The translations under genes were made by a program, and so were the position numbers. A stretch of 64,000 bases of DNA from an uncultured Pelagibacteraceae bacterium (lineage in GTDB: Bacteria; Pseudomonadota; Alphaproteobacteria; Pelagibacterales; Pelagibacteraceae). The notes beneath the pieces are model-generated. The model ran no database searches. It was not told where the DNA came from and saw only the letters and a program-made list of their open reading frames with translations. The DNA lies in contig CACHKE010000002.1 of NCBI GenBank assembly GCA_902580335.1, positions 62,001-126,000 on the forward strand, read 5' to 3'. Positions 33,191 to 42,559 of the stretch are shown here, in pieces; the first letter of the stretch is position 1, and each line of letters opens with the position of its first letter.

Positions 33191-35575
33191 TTATTTTCCA
33201 AAAGGCTTTAAAACTAATATTAAAGATGGAAGCAAAGTTAAAACAGAAATCATTGCAAATAACATTGCTAATCCTGTGAAAATTCCAAAATAGATTGTAG
33301 GTATGAATTTAGACAAAACCAGAATAGAAAAACCAAAGACTATTGTTATAGAGGTGTTTAGGATTGCCACACCAACTGTTGAATGACAGGTTTTTAAAGT
33401 TTTTTTATAGTCATTTATTTTGTTGAACTCTTCTTTGAATCTGTAGATATAATGTATGCTGTTATCAACAGCTATACCTATTGTAATAGCAGCGATTGTG
33501 ATAGTCATCATATCCAAAGGTATCTCTAGCATTCCTATTATTCCTAAAATAAAAAATGCTGCAATAAAGTTTGGAACAACTCCAATTAAAGATAATTTGA
33601 TGTTCTTAAATAAAATTATAAACATTCCAAAAATACCAAGCATAACAAGTCCTAAAGTAAGAATTTGAGATTTAAACAAGCTTTGTAACAAATTATTAAA
33701 TAAGATCATCACCCCAGCTAACCTATATCGATCTTCACTTAATCCAAATTCATTTTGTAGGTCACGATTTATTTTTTTGATTAGTTCATTTCTTTTAAGA
33801 TCTTTTTGAGAGTCAATTATTCTCAAACTTATTCGAGCCTCGTTATCTTTTATTGAAATATAAGGATCAATTATCTCAGTTTTAATATTCTCAGGAATTT
33901 TAGTGTATAAAACACCCATCTCCAGGGTCCCAAGAGGTTTGTTATTATTTAATTGAGTTGCAACATCAACTATTGATGAAAACGATAAGACTTTTCCTAT
34001 TTCAGGAAGACTATCTAAATAATTATGTATGTTAGAAATTGTCTCTATTTTATCTTTTGTAAACCAATACTTATCATCATTTTTTTCCTCATCGCCCCAA
34101 TCTTCAAATTCGTCATCTTCATTTAATTTTTCGTCTTTTTTTTCTGGAAATTTTAAAATTACTTCTAGGGGTGTTGTTCCACCAAGTTTTTCATCAATCA
34201 ATTTCATACCTTTATAAATTTCTGTTTTTTTACTAAAATAATTTATAAAACTATTCTCTACTTCTAATTTGCTTATCCCAATAACACTTAAAATAATTAC
34301 TATCCCAGCAGTTATAAAAACTTGATTTTTAAAATTAATAGAGATTTTTTCTAATAATGAAGTGATTTTGAAGTCAACATTCTCCTTTATAAGAGTTTTA
34401 TTATCTTTTAAAAAACTTAATAAACTTGGAAGCAAAGTAAAAGTAATTATAAATGATGTTATTAATCCAAAAGTCATCATTAAGCCAAAATCTATGACTG
34501 GTTTAATTTCACTAAATATTAAAGATAAAAAAGCGATAATGGTCGTTAAAGCCGTGTAGAGTATCGGCCAAAACATTTTTTTTGTAGTTAAAGAGATTAT
34601 TTCATAATTACCTTTATTAGGATAAGACTTTCTTAATTGTATAAATCTAGTGCTCATATGAATGTTCATTGCCATCGTTAAAATTAACATTAGCGCAATA
34701 AAGTTTGAGGAAATCACAGTAACTTTCCATCCGATAAGACCTAAAAGACCCATCATAATTATAACAGAAAAAAAACAACTACTTATTGGAACCACAACCC
34801 AAATTAAATTTCTAAAAACAAACCATAAGGTTGCAATAATAAATGCAAGCACACCTAAACCAAAAACTATGATATCGCTTTTTATAAAACTCATCATATC
34901 ATCGGCAATCATTGGTATACCACCTAAATAAATTTTTCCTATATCATCATAACTTTTGATCACCTCTCTAATTTCTAGGATATTATTATGATTCTTTTTT
35001 TTTATTTGATCTTTAAATATTTGAATTTCCTTATCAGATTTATTTTCAATATCATTTAATTTTTCATTTTCTTTTATATTAACAATTATTCCACTTGTCT
35101 TTCCATCTTCACTAATAACAAAGTTCCTGAAAACTGGACTTGCTAAAATTTCTTTAAAACCTCTCTCCTTATCAACACCTTCATCCTTTAGAGTTTTAAA
35201 GTTTATTAGTCTTTCCTGGAGAGGTGCATCAGAATTATCTAATAGAGGTATATCCAACAAAGTTATAACGCTATGTACCCAATCTAAGCTCTGAAGTTTA
35301 TATTTTAAGCTAAGAAGATTATTAATAGAACTATTGGTCACCATACCGTCATTAGGTGTATGAGTTAAAACTAGAAAATCTTTTGATCCATATCTATTTG
35401 TTACTTCTTTTAAATACTCTAGATCAGGGTCACCTTCAATTAGCAGTGTTTCAGAAGACGCATCAAGTCTAAAATCTTTTGAGTAATATCCAAAACTAAC
35501 TACTATTATTAACAAAAAAATGAGAACAAATTTTGGATTTTTTAAGATTGTATTTTGGTATAAATGATCAATCAT
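33191..35575 (-). CDS. RND/MMPL family transporter (patched-like)
   Basis: This 794-residue membrane protein has the RND superfamily two-fold layout: one N-terminal helix, a periplasmic loop (about residues 40-215), five or six helices, a second large loop (about 430-625) and a final bundle of five or six helices. Motifs are GLMMTFGLITSFIITFTLLPSLL in the first bundle and AITIGIAVDNSIHYIYRFKEEF in the second. A run of acidic residues (KLNEDDEFEDWGDEEKNDD) lies in the second loop, near residues 480-500. Relatives move lipids or hydrophobic compounds such as hopanoids. No adaptor or outer-membrane factor gene is adjacent, so it may act alone. Confidence 0.85.
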   Translation of the reverse strand: MIDHLYQNTILKNPKFVLIFLLIIVVSFGYYSKDFRLDASSETLLIEGDPDLEYLKEVTNRYGSKDFLVLTHTPNDGMVTNSSINNLLSLKYKLQSLDWVHSVITLLDIPLLDNSDAPLQERLINFKTLKDEGVDKERGFKEILASPVFRNFVISEDGKTSGIIVNIKENEKLNDIENKSDKEIQIFKDQIKKKNHNNILEIREVIKSYDDIGKIYLGGIPMIADDMMSFIKSDIIVFGLGVLAFIIATLWFVFRNLIWVVVPISSCFFSVIIMMGLLGLIGWKVTVISSNFIALMLILTMAMNIHMSTRFIQLRKSYPNKGNYEIISLTTKKMFWPILYTALTTIIAFLSLIFSEIKPVIDFGLMMTFGLITSFIITFTLLPSLLSFLKDNKTLIKENVDFKITSLLEKISINFKNQVFITAGIVIILSVIGISKLEVENSFINYFSKKTEIYKGMKLIDEKLGGTTPLEVILKFPEKKDEKLNEDDEFEDWGDEEKNDDKYWFTKDKIETISNIHNYLDSLPEIGKVLSFSSIVDVATQLNNNKPLGTLEMGVLYTKIPENIKTEIIDPYISIKDNEARISLRIIDSQKDLKRNELIKKINRDLQNEFGLSEDRYRLAGVMILFNNLLQSLFKSQILTLGLVMLGIFGMFIILFKNIKLSLIGVVPNFIAAFFILGIIGMLEIPLDMMTITIAAITIGIAVDNSIHYIYRFKEEFNKINDYKKTLKTCHSTVGVAILNTSITIVFGFSILVLSKFIPTIYFGIFTGLAMLFAMISVLTLLPSLILVLKPFGK

Positions 35576-35595
35576 TTATCCTGTTATATTGTAAA

Positions 35596-37014
35596 TTAAT
35601 TATTTTGAGTATCTTTAAATTTTGTAAATCTTTCCTCGAACTCCAGAGTTACTTTACCTATTGGACCATGCCTTTGTTTTCCAATGATAATTTCCGCTAA
35701 ATGAGCAACTTCATTCATTTTTGCTTGCCATTCTGCGTGTTCAACAGTTGCCTCTCTAGGTTCTTTTCTTTGTAAATAATATCCCTCTCTATAAACAAAC
35801 ATTACAACATCAGCATCTTGTTCAATTGATCCAGACTCTCTAAGATCTGAAAGTTGAGGTTTGTGATCATCTCTTTGTTCTACTTGTCTAGATAACTGAG
35901 ATAATGCTAAAACAGGTACCCCAAGCTCTTTTGCTATAGCTTTTAATCCTTGAGTGATTTGAGAAATTTCTTGCACTCTTCCATCTTTATTGTTTAAAGA
36001 TCCTTTCATTAATTGAATATAATCAACAACTATCAAATCTAAACCATATAATCTTTTTATTCTTCTAGCTCTATTGCTCATTGCTGCAATGCTTATCGCT
36101 GGTGTTTCATCAATAAATAGTGGTAGTTCTGAAATATTTTTTGATGTTTCCAAAAATTGGTCAAATTGTTCATCTGAGATTTTTCCTCTTCGAATATCAT
36201 TTGAACTTATTCTAGCCTGTTCAGAAATTATTCTTGTCGAAAGTTGTTCTGATGACATTTCTAGTGAAAAAAAAGCCACAGATGATTTTTTACTATCATT
36301 TTGAATTTTTTGAGCTGTGTTAAATGCTATATTTGTTGCTAAAGAAGTCTTACCCATAGAAGGACGTCCAGCGATGATAATTAGATCGGATGAATGAAGA
36401 CCTCCCAATTTGTCATCTAAATTTTTTAATCCTGTAGGAACTCCAACGATACCTCCTTCATTTTTATAAGCAGCAGATGCCATCTCAATAGTTTGTTTCA
36501 TTGCGTCATCAAATTTAATTAATGATGAATTGAAAGTTCCTTTTTCAGCCAGGTCATAGAGAAGTCTTTCAGAATTTTCAATTATGTTTTGACCGCTAGT
36601 TTCGAGATTATTTTCTTTAGCTTCATCAATTATTTGATCAGAAATTTTAATAAGTTCTCTTCTAACAAACATATCATATACAATTTTTGAATATTCAATC
36701 GCTTGTCTAACAGAAGTTGAATATTTTGTAATTTTGACTAGATATTCTGGAACATTTAATTCATCTTTTTCATTTTCAAAAAAATTTTTTAAAGTAATTG
36801 GATTAGCAAGTAAACCTTTATAAATCATACTTTCAATTGCATTAAATATTTTTTGATGCATAGGATCGTAAAAATTGATATTTGAAATAATTGAACTTAT
36901 TTCATCAAATATTTCATTTGTTACTAAAATTGATCCTATAATTGCTTGTTCTGCCTCAATATTATTAGGAAGTTCTTTAAAATTATTTTTTACTAAACTT
37001 AAATTATTTTCCAT
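35596..37014 (-). CDS. dnaB: replicative DNA helicase
   Basis: The 472-residue protein is the hexameric replicative helicase. The N-terminal domain starts LPNNIEAEQAIIGSILV and contains DPMHQKIFNAIE. The RecA-like motor has Walker A GRPSMGKTSLATNIAFN, FFSLEMSSEQL, VVDYIQLMKG (Walker B), ALSQLSRQVEQRDDHKPQLSDLRESGSIEQDADVVMF and KQRHGPIG with the arginine finger region. No intein interrupts it. It lies downstream of the rpsF-rpsR-rplI ribosomal genes on the same strand, a widespread arrangement. The alanine racemase gene that often follows is absent and an RND transporter takes its place. Confidence 0.97.
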   Translation of the reverse strand: MENNLSLVKNNFKELPNNIEAEQAIIGSILVTNEIFDEISSIISNINFYDPMHQKIFNAIESMIYKGLLANPITLKNFFENEKDELNVPEYLVKITKYSTSVRQAIEYSKIVYDMFVRRELIKISDQIIDEAKENNLETSGQNIIENSERLLYDLAEKGTFNSSLIKFDDAMKQTIEMASAAYKNEGGIVGVPTGLKNLDDKLGGLHSSDLIIIAGRPSMGKTSLATNIAFNTAQKIQNDSKKSSVAFFSLEMSSEQLSTRIISEQARISSNDIRRGKISDEQFDQFLETSKNISELPLFIDETPAISIAAMSNRARRIKRLYGLDLIVVDYIQLMKGSLNNKDGRVQEISQITQGLKAIAKELGVPVLALSQLSRQVEQRDDHKPQLSDLRESGSIEQDADVVMFVYREGYYLQRKEPREATVEHAEWQAKMNEVAHLAEIIIGKQRHGPIGKVTLEFEERFTKFKDTQNN

Positions 37015-37080
37015 TTATGTAATTTACAAAAAATTATCTTATTTAGAATTAAAAAAAAAGCTGTGGATGAAATTGTATAA

Positions 37081-37539
37081 TTATTGAATTGTATCTGCTG
37101 ATTTCACATTAATTGTAATTTCAGCATCAACTTCAGAGTGTAAAAAAACTCTTACCTTAAATTTTCCCAAAGATTTTATCTCTTTGATTGGTTGTATAAC
37201 CGATGGTTTAATATTCTCATTAAACTCCTCAAGAATAAGTTTTGAAATTTCAGTTGGTTTTACAGAACCATAAAGCTCATTATTCTCTGTGCTGAGTTTT
37301 TTCACATAAATTTCTTTTTTGTTGATTTTCTCAAAAATTTTTTTAGCTTCTTGTTTTTTTTCATTGTCTTTTTTAGAAAGTTCTGATTTTATTTTTTCTA
37401 CTTTCCCAATATTTTCTTTCGATGCGTAAAGTGCTTTTTTATTAGCAATGAGAAAATTTCTTGCAAACCCTCTTTTTACATCTATAATTTCTCCAATAGA
37501 TCCAATTTTTTTTAAGTTTTCTAATAAAATTACTTTCAT
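37081..37539 (-). CDS. rplI: 50S ribosomal protein L9
   Basis: The 152-residue protein has the L9 N-terminal signature VILLENLKKIGSIGEIIDVKRGFARNFLI, followed by the long connecting helix rich in Lys and Glu (residues about 45-75) and the C-terminal 23S rRNA-binding domain. L9 binds domain V/L1 region of 23S rRNA and helps frame maintenance. It overlaps rpsR by one base and precedes dnaB by 66 AT-rich bases without a clear terminator. The ribosomal cluster order rpsF-rpsR-rplI is standard. Confidence 0.96.
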   Translation of the reverse strand: MKVILLENLKKIGSIGEIIDVKRGFARNFLIANKKALYASKENIGKVEKIKSELSKKDNEKKQEAKKIFEKINKKEIYVKKLSTENNELYGSVKPTEISKLILEEFNENIKPSVIQPIKEIKSLGKFKVRVFLHSEVDAEITINVKSADTIQ

Positions 37540-37808
37540 TATATTAAAGCTAAATTTCTAGCCCTTTTAATTGATAAAGATAACTCTCTTTGTTTTTTCT
37601 GTGAAACATTTGTTATTCTTGATGGTAAAATTTTACCATTTTCTGAAACATATTTTTTAAGTAACTTGATATTCTTATAGTCAATTTTGGGAGCACCTTT
37701 TATAGAAAGTGGACAACTTTTTTTAAACTTATATTTATTTGATTGAAAAATACTTAATTTTGCAAAATTACTTTTATTTTTTTTATTTCCACTATTTTTT
37801 TTTGGCAT
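37539..37808 (-). CDS. rpsR: 30S ribosomal protein S18
   Basis: The 89-residue protein shows the S18 core [40 protein letters not shown] followed by [20 protein letters not shown], as in other bacteria. S18 binds 16S rRNA with S6 on the platform of the small subunit. The N-terminal 25 residues are a lysine- and asparagine-rich extension. It lies two bases after rpsF and shares one base with rplI, consistent with a single polycistronic mRNA. Confidence 0.96.
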   Translation of the reverse strand: MPKKNSGNKKNKSNFAKLSIFQSNKYKFKKSCPLSIKGAPKIDYKNIKLLKKYVSENGKILPSRITNVSQKKQRELSLSIKRARNLALI

Positions 37809-37810
37809 AA

Positions 37811-38173
37811 TTAGCTTTTACTTTTATCTTTTTTTTCAATTTTTTCTTTATCATCAGTTTTTGAAAAATAATTGGTATCGAGATCAAATTTTTTTACTTT
37901 TACAGTAAGGTGTCTAATTAGTTTTTTATCTATTGACTCATTTTTTTCTAATTGTTCAATCATTCTTCCATGACCTTTTATCTTAAAATGAATATAGCTT
38001 CCTTTTCTATTTTTCTTTATTAGATATGAAAGATTGAGCAGCCCCCAATTTTCTGTTTTAATTATTTCTCCCTCATTTTTCTCAACAATTTTAGAATATT
38101 TCTCGGTAAGTTGTTTAACTTCAGATGGAGAAGCATCTTGTCTAGCTATAATTGTATGCTCGTATAAATTCAT
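37811..38173 (-). CDS. rpsF: 30S ribosomal protein S6
   Basis: The 120-residue product begins [30 protein letters not shown] and contains [27 protein letters not shown] and LIRHLTVKV, the S6 hallmarks. A charged C-terminal tail ([16 protein letters not shown]) is typical of alphaproteobacterial S6. It is the first gene of the rpsF-rpsR-rplI-dnaB run, with a well-formed promoter 26-60 bases upstream. S6 pairs with S18 in the platform of the small ribosomal subunit. Confidence 0.96.
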   Translation of the reverse strand: MNLYEHTIIARQDASPSEVKQLTEKYSKIVEKNEGEIIKTENWGLLNLSYLIKKNRKGSYIHFKIKGHGRMIEQLEKNESIDKKLIRHLTVKVKKFDLDTNYFSKTDDKEKIEKKDKSKS

Positions 38174-38205
38174 ATTTATTCTTTAATAAAATTTGAGGAT
38201 ATACT

Positions 38206-38233
38206 ATTATAAATTCTCAATTACAATAGTAAA
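38206..38233 (-). promoter_or_regulatory. candidate promoter for rpsF-rpsR-rplI
   Basis: On the minus strand a perfect TATAAT lies at 38206-38211 with TTTACT (four matches to TTGACA) at 38228-38233 and a 16-base spacer. Transcription would begin near 38199, about 26 bases before the rpsF ATG. The region is shared with the divergent fabD gene, which probably uses an overlapping promoter. Confidence 0.5.
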
Positions 38234-38260
38234 ATAAACAATAATTAAATAACTTTTTAA

Positions 38261-39187
38261 ATGTTTTCAGTAATTTTTCCTGGCCAAGGTTCACAAAAAG
38301 TTGGAATGGGAAAAGAATTTTTTGATAATTATGATTTTGTAAAAAAATTATTTCAAGAAGCTGATGATACATTAGGTTTTAATCTTTCAAAAATAATATT
38401 GGAGGGTCCCAAAGAGGAATTGGACTTAACAGCCAATACTCAACCAGCTATATTTCTTATTAGTTATGCTATATTTAAAGTTATTAAAAATGAATTTAAT
38501 ATAAATTTGAATGATGCGAAATATTTTGCTGGGCACTCTTTAGGTGAATATTCTGCATTATCATGCGCAGGATATTTAGATTTTAGTAATACGTTAAAAA
38601 TTTTAAGAGTAAGAGGGAATGCCATGCAAAACTCAGTTCCAAAAGGTGAGGGTGGGATGTTAGCAATTTTAGGATCTAAGATAGAAGATATTGAAAAAAT
38701 TTTAATTGATAATAAAAAAAATTTTGAAACTTATATTGCAAATGACAATAGCGAGGGTCAAATAGTTATAAGTGGAAAAATAAAAGATTTAGAAAAGATG
38801 GGTCATTTTTTAAATAATATAAATATTAGATATATAAAACTTCCTGTTAGCGCACCTTTTCATTGCAATTTGATGTTTAAAGCAACTGAAATAATAAGTG
38901 GTGAACTTAAAAAAATTAACTTTAAACAATCAGATAATGTTTTGATTTCAAATGTTACTGCTAGTGAAATAAAAGATATTGTAAATTTGAAAAGATTATT
39001 GACTGAACAAATTGAAAAAAGAGTAAGATGGAGAGAAAGTGTGATTAAAATGATAAATAAAAATGTTAATCAATTCATTGAAATTGGTCCTGGAAAAGTA
39101 TTAACAGGCTTGATTAAAAGAATAGACAAAAATGTAAAAACCTGTTCCATTAATGATATATCAGATATAAAAAGTTTAAAAATATGA
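38261..39187 (+). CDS. fabD: malonyl-CoA:ACP transacylase
   Basis: The 308-residue protein loads malonyl groups onto acyl carrier protein. It begins FSVIFPGQGSQKVGMGKEFFD, has the active serine in GHSLGEYSALSCAGYL, VRGNAMQNSVPKGEGGMLAI, and the catalytic His in LPVSAPFHCNLM, with QFIEIGPGKVLTGL near the end. It heads a fatty-acid operon fabD-fabG-acpP that is divergent from the ribosomal genes. The stop overlaps the fabG ATG by 4 bases. Confidence 0.96.
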   Translation: MFSVIFPGQGSQKVGMGKEFFDNYDFVKKLFQEADDTLGFNLSKIILEGPKEELDLTANTQPAIFLISYAIFKVIKNEFNINLNDAKYFAGHSLGEYSALSCAGYLDFSNTLKILRVRGNAMQNSVPKGEGGMLAILGSKIEDIEKILIDNKKNFETYIANDNSEGQIVISGKIKDLEKMGHFLNNINIRYIKLPVSAPFHCNLMFKATEIISGELKKINFKQSDNVLISNVTASEIKDIVNLKRLLTEQIEKRVRWRESVIKMINKNVNQFIEIGPGKVLTGLIKRIDKNVKTCSINDISDIKSLKI

Positions 39188-39921
39188 ATGATTTAAAAAA
39201 TAAGAACATTATTGTAACAGGGGCGACTGGAGGAATAGGCAAGTCTATTGTTAAAAAATTAGATGAACATGGAGCAAAGATACTAGCAACAGGCACTAAA
39301 GATGAGAAATTAGATGAGCTAAAAAAAACATTTAGCAATATTAAAACTTTAAAATTTGATATTTCTCAAAGTGAGGAAATAGAAAATTTCATTGAACAGG
39401 CTAACAATGAACTTGGAGGGAGACTTGACTGTATTGTGAACAACGCAGGAGTAACAAAAGATAACTTAGCAATTCGAATGAGTACAGATGAATGGAATAA
39501 GGTGATTAATATTAATTTAACCTCAACATTTTTAATGTGTAAATTTGCAATTAAAAAGATGTTAAAATATAAAAAGGGAAAAATTATTAACATCACTTCT
39601 GTGGTTGGCCACTCTGGTAACTTAGGTCAAACAAACTACACCGCTTCCAAAGCAGGAATTATCGCAATGTCTAAAAGTTTAGCTATTGAATATGCAAAAA
39701 AAAATATTAACGTAAATTGTGTATCACCAGGTTTCATTAAAACAGCTATGACAGATAATATTGATGCAAAATTCAAAGAAATAATAGTTTCAAAAATACC
39801 TTCTGGAAGATTAGGTGAGCCCGAGGATATAGCAAATGCAGTTCTTTTTTTAGGATCTAATCAATCTGATTACATAAATGGAGAAACATTACATGTAAAT
39901 GGAGGCATGTATATGGCTTGA
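39184..39921 (+). CDS. fabG: 3-oxoacyl-ACP reductase
   Basis: This 245-residue SDR reduces 3-ketoacyl-ACP with NADPH in fatty-acid elongation. Visible are the cofactor site VTGATGGIGKSIVKKL, NNAGVTKDNLAIRMSTDEW (typical of FabG), the Ser/Tyr/Lys catalytic residues in ITSVVGHSGNLGQTNYTASKAG, VSPGFIKTAMTD and the end LHVNGGMYMA. It is coupled to fabD by an ATGA overlap. Its last codons contain the TTGACA box of the promoter proposed for acpP. Confidence 0.96.
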   Translation: MNDLKNKNIIVTGATGGIGKSIVKKLDEHGAKILATGTKDEKLDELKKTFSNIKTLKFDISQSEEIENFIEQANNELGGRLDCIVNNAGVTKDNLAIRMSTDEWNKVININLTSTFLMCKFAIKKMLKYKKGKIINITSVVGHSGNLGQTNYTASKAGIIAMSKSLAIEYAKKNINVNCVSPGFIKTAMTDNIDAKFKEIIVSKIPSGRLGEPEDIANAVLFLGSNQSDYINGETLHVNGGMYMA

Positions 39922-39946
39922 CAAACTAGGTAATTAAACTAATAAC
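39918..39946 (+). promoter_or_regulatory. candidate internal promoter for acpP
   Basis: A perfect TTGACA at 39918-39923 overlaps the fabG stop codon and is followed after 17 bases by AATAAC (39941-39946, four of six matches). Transcription would start near 39953, about 19 bases before the acpP ATG and just upstream of its AAAGGA ribosome-binding site. A private promoter suits acpP, whose product is needed in large amounts. Confidence 0.45.
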
Positions 39947-39971
39947 GATTTATAACAAACAAAGGATCAAA

Positions 39972-40211
39972 ATGTCAGAAGATGTTTCAAGTAAAGTTAA
40001 AAAAATAGTTGCAGATCATTTGGGAATTGATGAGTCAAAAGTCACAGAGGAATCTAGTTTTATTGACGATTTAGGGGCTGATAGTTTGGATACAGTTGAG
40101 CTAGTAATGGCTTTCGAGGAAGAATTTGGTTCAGAAATTTCTGACAGTGAAGCTGAGAAAATTTTAACAGTAGGTGATGCGGTCAAATTTATTGAAGGCA
40201 AAGCCAATTAA
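39972..40211 (+). CDS. acpP: acyl carrier protein
   Basis: The 79-residue acidic protein has the phosphopantetheine-attachment Ser38 in [21 protein letters not shown] and the normal start and end of bacterial ACP. It carries growing acyl chains for fatty-acid, lipid A and lipoate synthesis. A clear AAAGGA ribosome-binding site and a separate promoter fit high expression. In many alphaproteobacteria fabF and mltG follow acpP, but here gmk begins ten bases after the stop. Confidence 0.97.
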   Translation: MSEDVSSKVKKIVADHLGIDESKVTEESSFIDDLGADSLDTVELVMAFEEEFGSEISDSEAEKILTVGDAVKFIEGKAN

Positions 40212-40221
40212 AAAATTTTAA

Positions 40222-40854
40222 ATGCCTTCATCTAAAGATGGAATTATGGTAATTCTATCTTCTCCTTCTGGAGCAGGAAAAACAACACTTGTAAATTTAT
40301 TATCAAAACAAAACAATTTTGAAATATCAATTTCTCATACCACAAGACATCCAAGACCCGGGGAATCACCAAATAGGGATTATTATTTTGTAGATCTTAA
40401 GGAATTCAAAAGATTAATTAATAATGAAGAATTTTTAGAGTATGCAAAAGTTTTTAATAACTATTATGGGACAACAAGAACACCTGTAATTGATAATCTT
40501 AATAAAGGTAAGAATGTTTTATTTGATATTGACTGGCAAGGTGCGGATCAAATAAAAAATAAAAAATTAGATTATAAATTGATTACTTTTTTTATATTGC
40601 CTCCAAGTAAGGAAATATTATTTGAGAGGTTATCAAATAGAGATATGAAAGATAAACTTATCGCCGAGGAGCGAATGCAGCAATTTGATAGAGATGTGCT
40701 TCATTGGATAAACTATGATTATGTAGTTATTAATGATGAACTGAATAATTGTTATTCTAAAATTAAAAATTTAATTGATGCTGAAATTAATAATGGCTCA
40801 AAAGATTATGATCTTGATTATATAAGAAGTCATATAGATAAACTAACCTCTTAA
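40222..40854 (+). CDS. gmk: guanylate kinase
   Basis: The 210-residue enzyme phosphorylates GMP to GDP. The P-loop [16 protein letters not shown] begins near residue 12, followed by [23 protein letters not shown] (GMP-binding), [31 protein letters not shown] and [17 protein letters not shown]. It directly follows acpP and ends 12 bases inside the convergent rsmA gene. In other alphaproteobacteria gmk is the end of the fab cluster after mltG and yicC, which are missing here. Confidence 0.95.
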   Translation: MPSSKDGIMVILSSPSGAGKTTLVNLLSKQNNFEISISHTTRHPRPGESPNRDYYFVDLKEFKRLINNEEFLEYAKVFNNYYGTTRTPVIDNLNKGKNVLFDIDWQGADQIKNKKLDYKLITFFILPPSKEILFERLSNRDMKDKLIAEERMQQFDRDVLHWINYDYVVINDELNNCYSKIKNLIDAEINNGSKDYDLDYIRSHIDKLTS

Positions 40855-41631
40855 ATTTTCATATTCCCTTGTTAATTTGTAATAGGTTTCAAAATCTAAA
40901 TTTTGTGGTCTTGAATTAAGACTTATGCCCATTTTTGATAACAATTCTAAATTATTATTAAATAAAAGATTAAAAGGTTTCTTTATCATTTTTCTCCTAT
41001 GCATAAAAAAAACTCTTGTTATTTTTTCTAAATTTTTTGGATTTCTGAAATTTGAAAATTTTTCTTTAGGTTTAAAAAATAACAGACTGCTTTCAACTTT
41101 CGGCTTAGGGTAAAAACTTGAGGCTTTTACATCACAAATTTTTTTTATTTTAAGACGCCAATTTGCTATGATTGTTAGCCTGCCATATTTGTTTGTATCA
41201 AAATTTGATATAATTCTATCAGCTACTTCTTTTTGAAACATAAGTATTAGACAATCAAACCAAGTTCTTTTTAAGCTCAAATTTAAGATCCACTTGATTA
41301 GGATTTCAGTTGAAATGTTGTATGGTAGATTTCCAAAAACTGTTAAAGTTTCCTTAGATAAAAAATTCTCATTCAATTTTAAGACATCGTCATTTATAAT
41401 TTTTATTTTGTTGCAAAACTTTTTTTGCAGCAAATTTACCAAATCGTTGTCCTTCTCAACAACTAAAAGTTTTTTAGGTTTTTTTTTTAAGATTTCGGAG
41501 GTTAAATTTCCAGTACCTGGACCAATCTCTAGAACATTTTTTTTTTCTATTTCTGTTATGTCCAGGATCTTATTAATTATATTTTGATCACATAAAAAAT
41601 TCTGTCCAAGGCTTTTTTTAGCCTTAATCAT
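40843..41631 (-). CDS. rsmA: 16S rRNA adenine dimethyltransferase KsgA
   Basis: The 262-residue SAM-dependent enzyme dimethylates the two adenines of the 3' hairpin of 16S rRNA. Motifs are [20 protein letters not shown] at the start, [16 protein letters not shown] (SAM site), [17 protein letters not shown] (NLPY catalytic motif), [11 protein letters not shown] and [14 protein letters not shown]. It is the last gene of the minus-strand lptF-lptG-lptD-surA-pdxA-rsmA block, overlapping pdxA by 8 bases and the convergent gmk by 12 bases. Confidence 0.96.
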   Translation of the reverse strand: MIKAKKSLGQNFLCDQNIINKILDITEIEKKNVLEIGPGTGNLTSEILKKKPKKLLVVEKDNDLVNLLQKKFCNKIKIINDDVLKLNENFLSKETLTVFGNLPYNISTEILIKWILNLSLKRTWFDCLILMFQKEVADRIISNFDTNKYGRLTIIANWRLKIKKICDVKASSFYPKPKVESSLLFFKPKEKFSNFRNPKNLEKITRVFFMHRRKMIKKPFNLLFNNNLELLSKMGISLNSRPQNLDFETYYKLTREYENLRG

Positions 41632-42559
41632 TTTTATCTAAAAATTTTATTGCATTAATTAAACTTATTGGATTAGACTTGTTTTTTCCAACCATTCTTT
41701 CATTAGGACCATGGTCTGGAGAAACTCTTAAAAAAGGTAATCCTAAGGTTATATTTATCGCATCATACTCAAAAAGAGTTTTTATAGGACCTAAAACCTG
41801 ATCATGGTACATGCCCATAATTACGTCAAAATTATCTCTATTTTTTTTTAAAAAAATTGTATCTGATGGAAATGGTCCTTTAATATTAATTTTTCTATTT
41901 AGTATTTTTACTGCCTTTTTAACAATTTGATCATCTTCATTATATTTAAGAATACTTTCACAATGAGGATTTAAACCAGTTATCGCTATTTTTGGTTTTA
42001 AACCTAAAAATTTTTTGTAGAAATCATTAATAATAATAGCTTTTTCAATGATTATTTTTTTTGTTATTTTTTTTGGAACTAAACTTAAAGGCAAGTGAGT
42101 TGTTACAGGGCAAACTGATAATTTCTTATTATAAATGAGCATTGCATATTTTTTTTCTTTGAAGTTACCAGCGATGTATTCTGTTACACCAATATATTCT
42201 TTTTTTAAAGTTTTGGTCTTATTGATTGGTCCATTAATTAACTTGTAAGTTAAACCACTCTTGATTAATTTAAATGCTAATTTAAAGCAATTATAAATAT
42301 ATTCTGTTGAGTTCTGATATTTAATATCAATTAAATACAATTTTTTTTTAGATAGCTTTTTTGAAAAAACTTCCTCAATTTTTATAAGTTGAATTTCTTT
42401 ATTACAATTATATTTCTTTTTCTCCTTAGAAATTTTTTTTTTGTCATAAATCAAAATTAAGGGACAATTAAAATTCAGCGATTTAATTGATTTAAAAAAA
42501 ATTTCAAAAAAAATACTTTTATATTCACCTGGAACTATTAATATTGGTTTAGAATTCAC
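41624..42559 (-). CDS. pdxA: 4-hydroxythreonine-4-phosphate dehydrogenase
   Basis: This 311-residue enzyme belongs to the DXP-dependent route to pyridoxal phosphate. The C-terminal part has the diagnostic metal-binding residues in FDVIMGMYHDQVLGPIKTLFEYDAINITLGLPFLRVSPDHGPN, with GPFPSDTIF before it. The N-terminal third is much more lysine- and isoleucine-rich and more divergent than usual, and the chain is slightly short (about 330 is typical). It overlaps both neighbours (8 and 11 bases) in the conserved lptD-surA-pdxA-ksgA order. Confidence 0.92.
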   Translation of the reverse strand: MNSKPILIVPGEYKSIFFEIFFKSIKSLNFNCPLILIYDKKKISKEKKKYNCNKEIQLIKIEEVFSKKLSKKKLYLIDIKYQNSTEYIYNCFKLAFKLIKSGLTYKLINGPINKTKTLKKEYIGVTEYIAGNFKEKKYAMLIYNKKLSVCPVTTHLPLSLVPKKITKKIIIEKAIIINDFYKKFLGLKPKIAITGLNPHCESILKYNEDDQIVKKAVKILNRKINIKGPFPSDTIFLKKNRDNFDVIMGMYHDQVLGPIKTLFEYDAINITLGLPFLRVSPDHGPNERMVGKNKSNPISLINAIKFLDKND

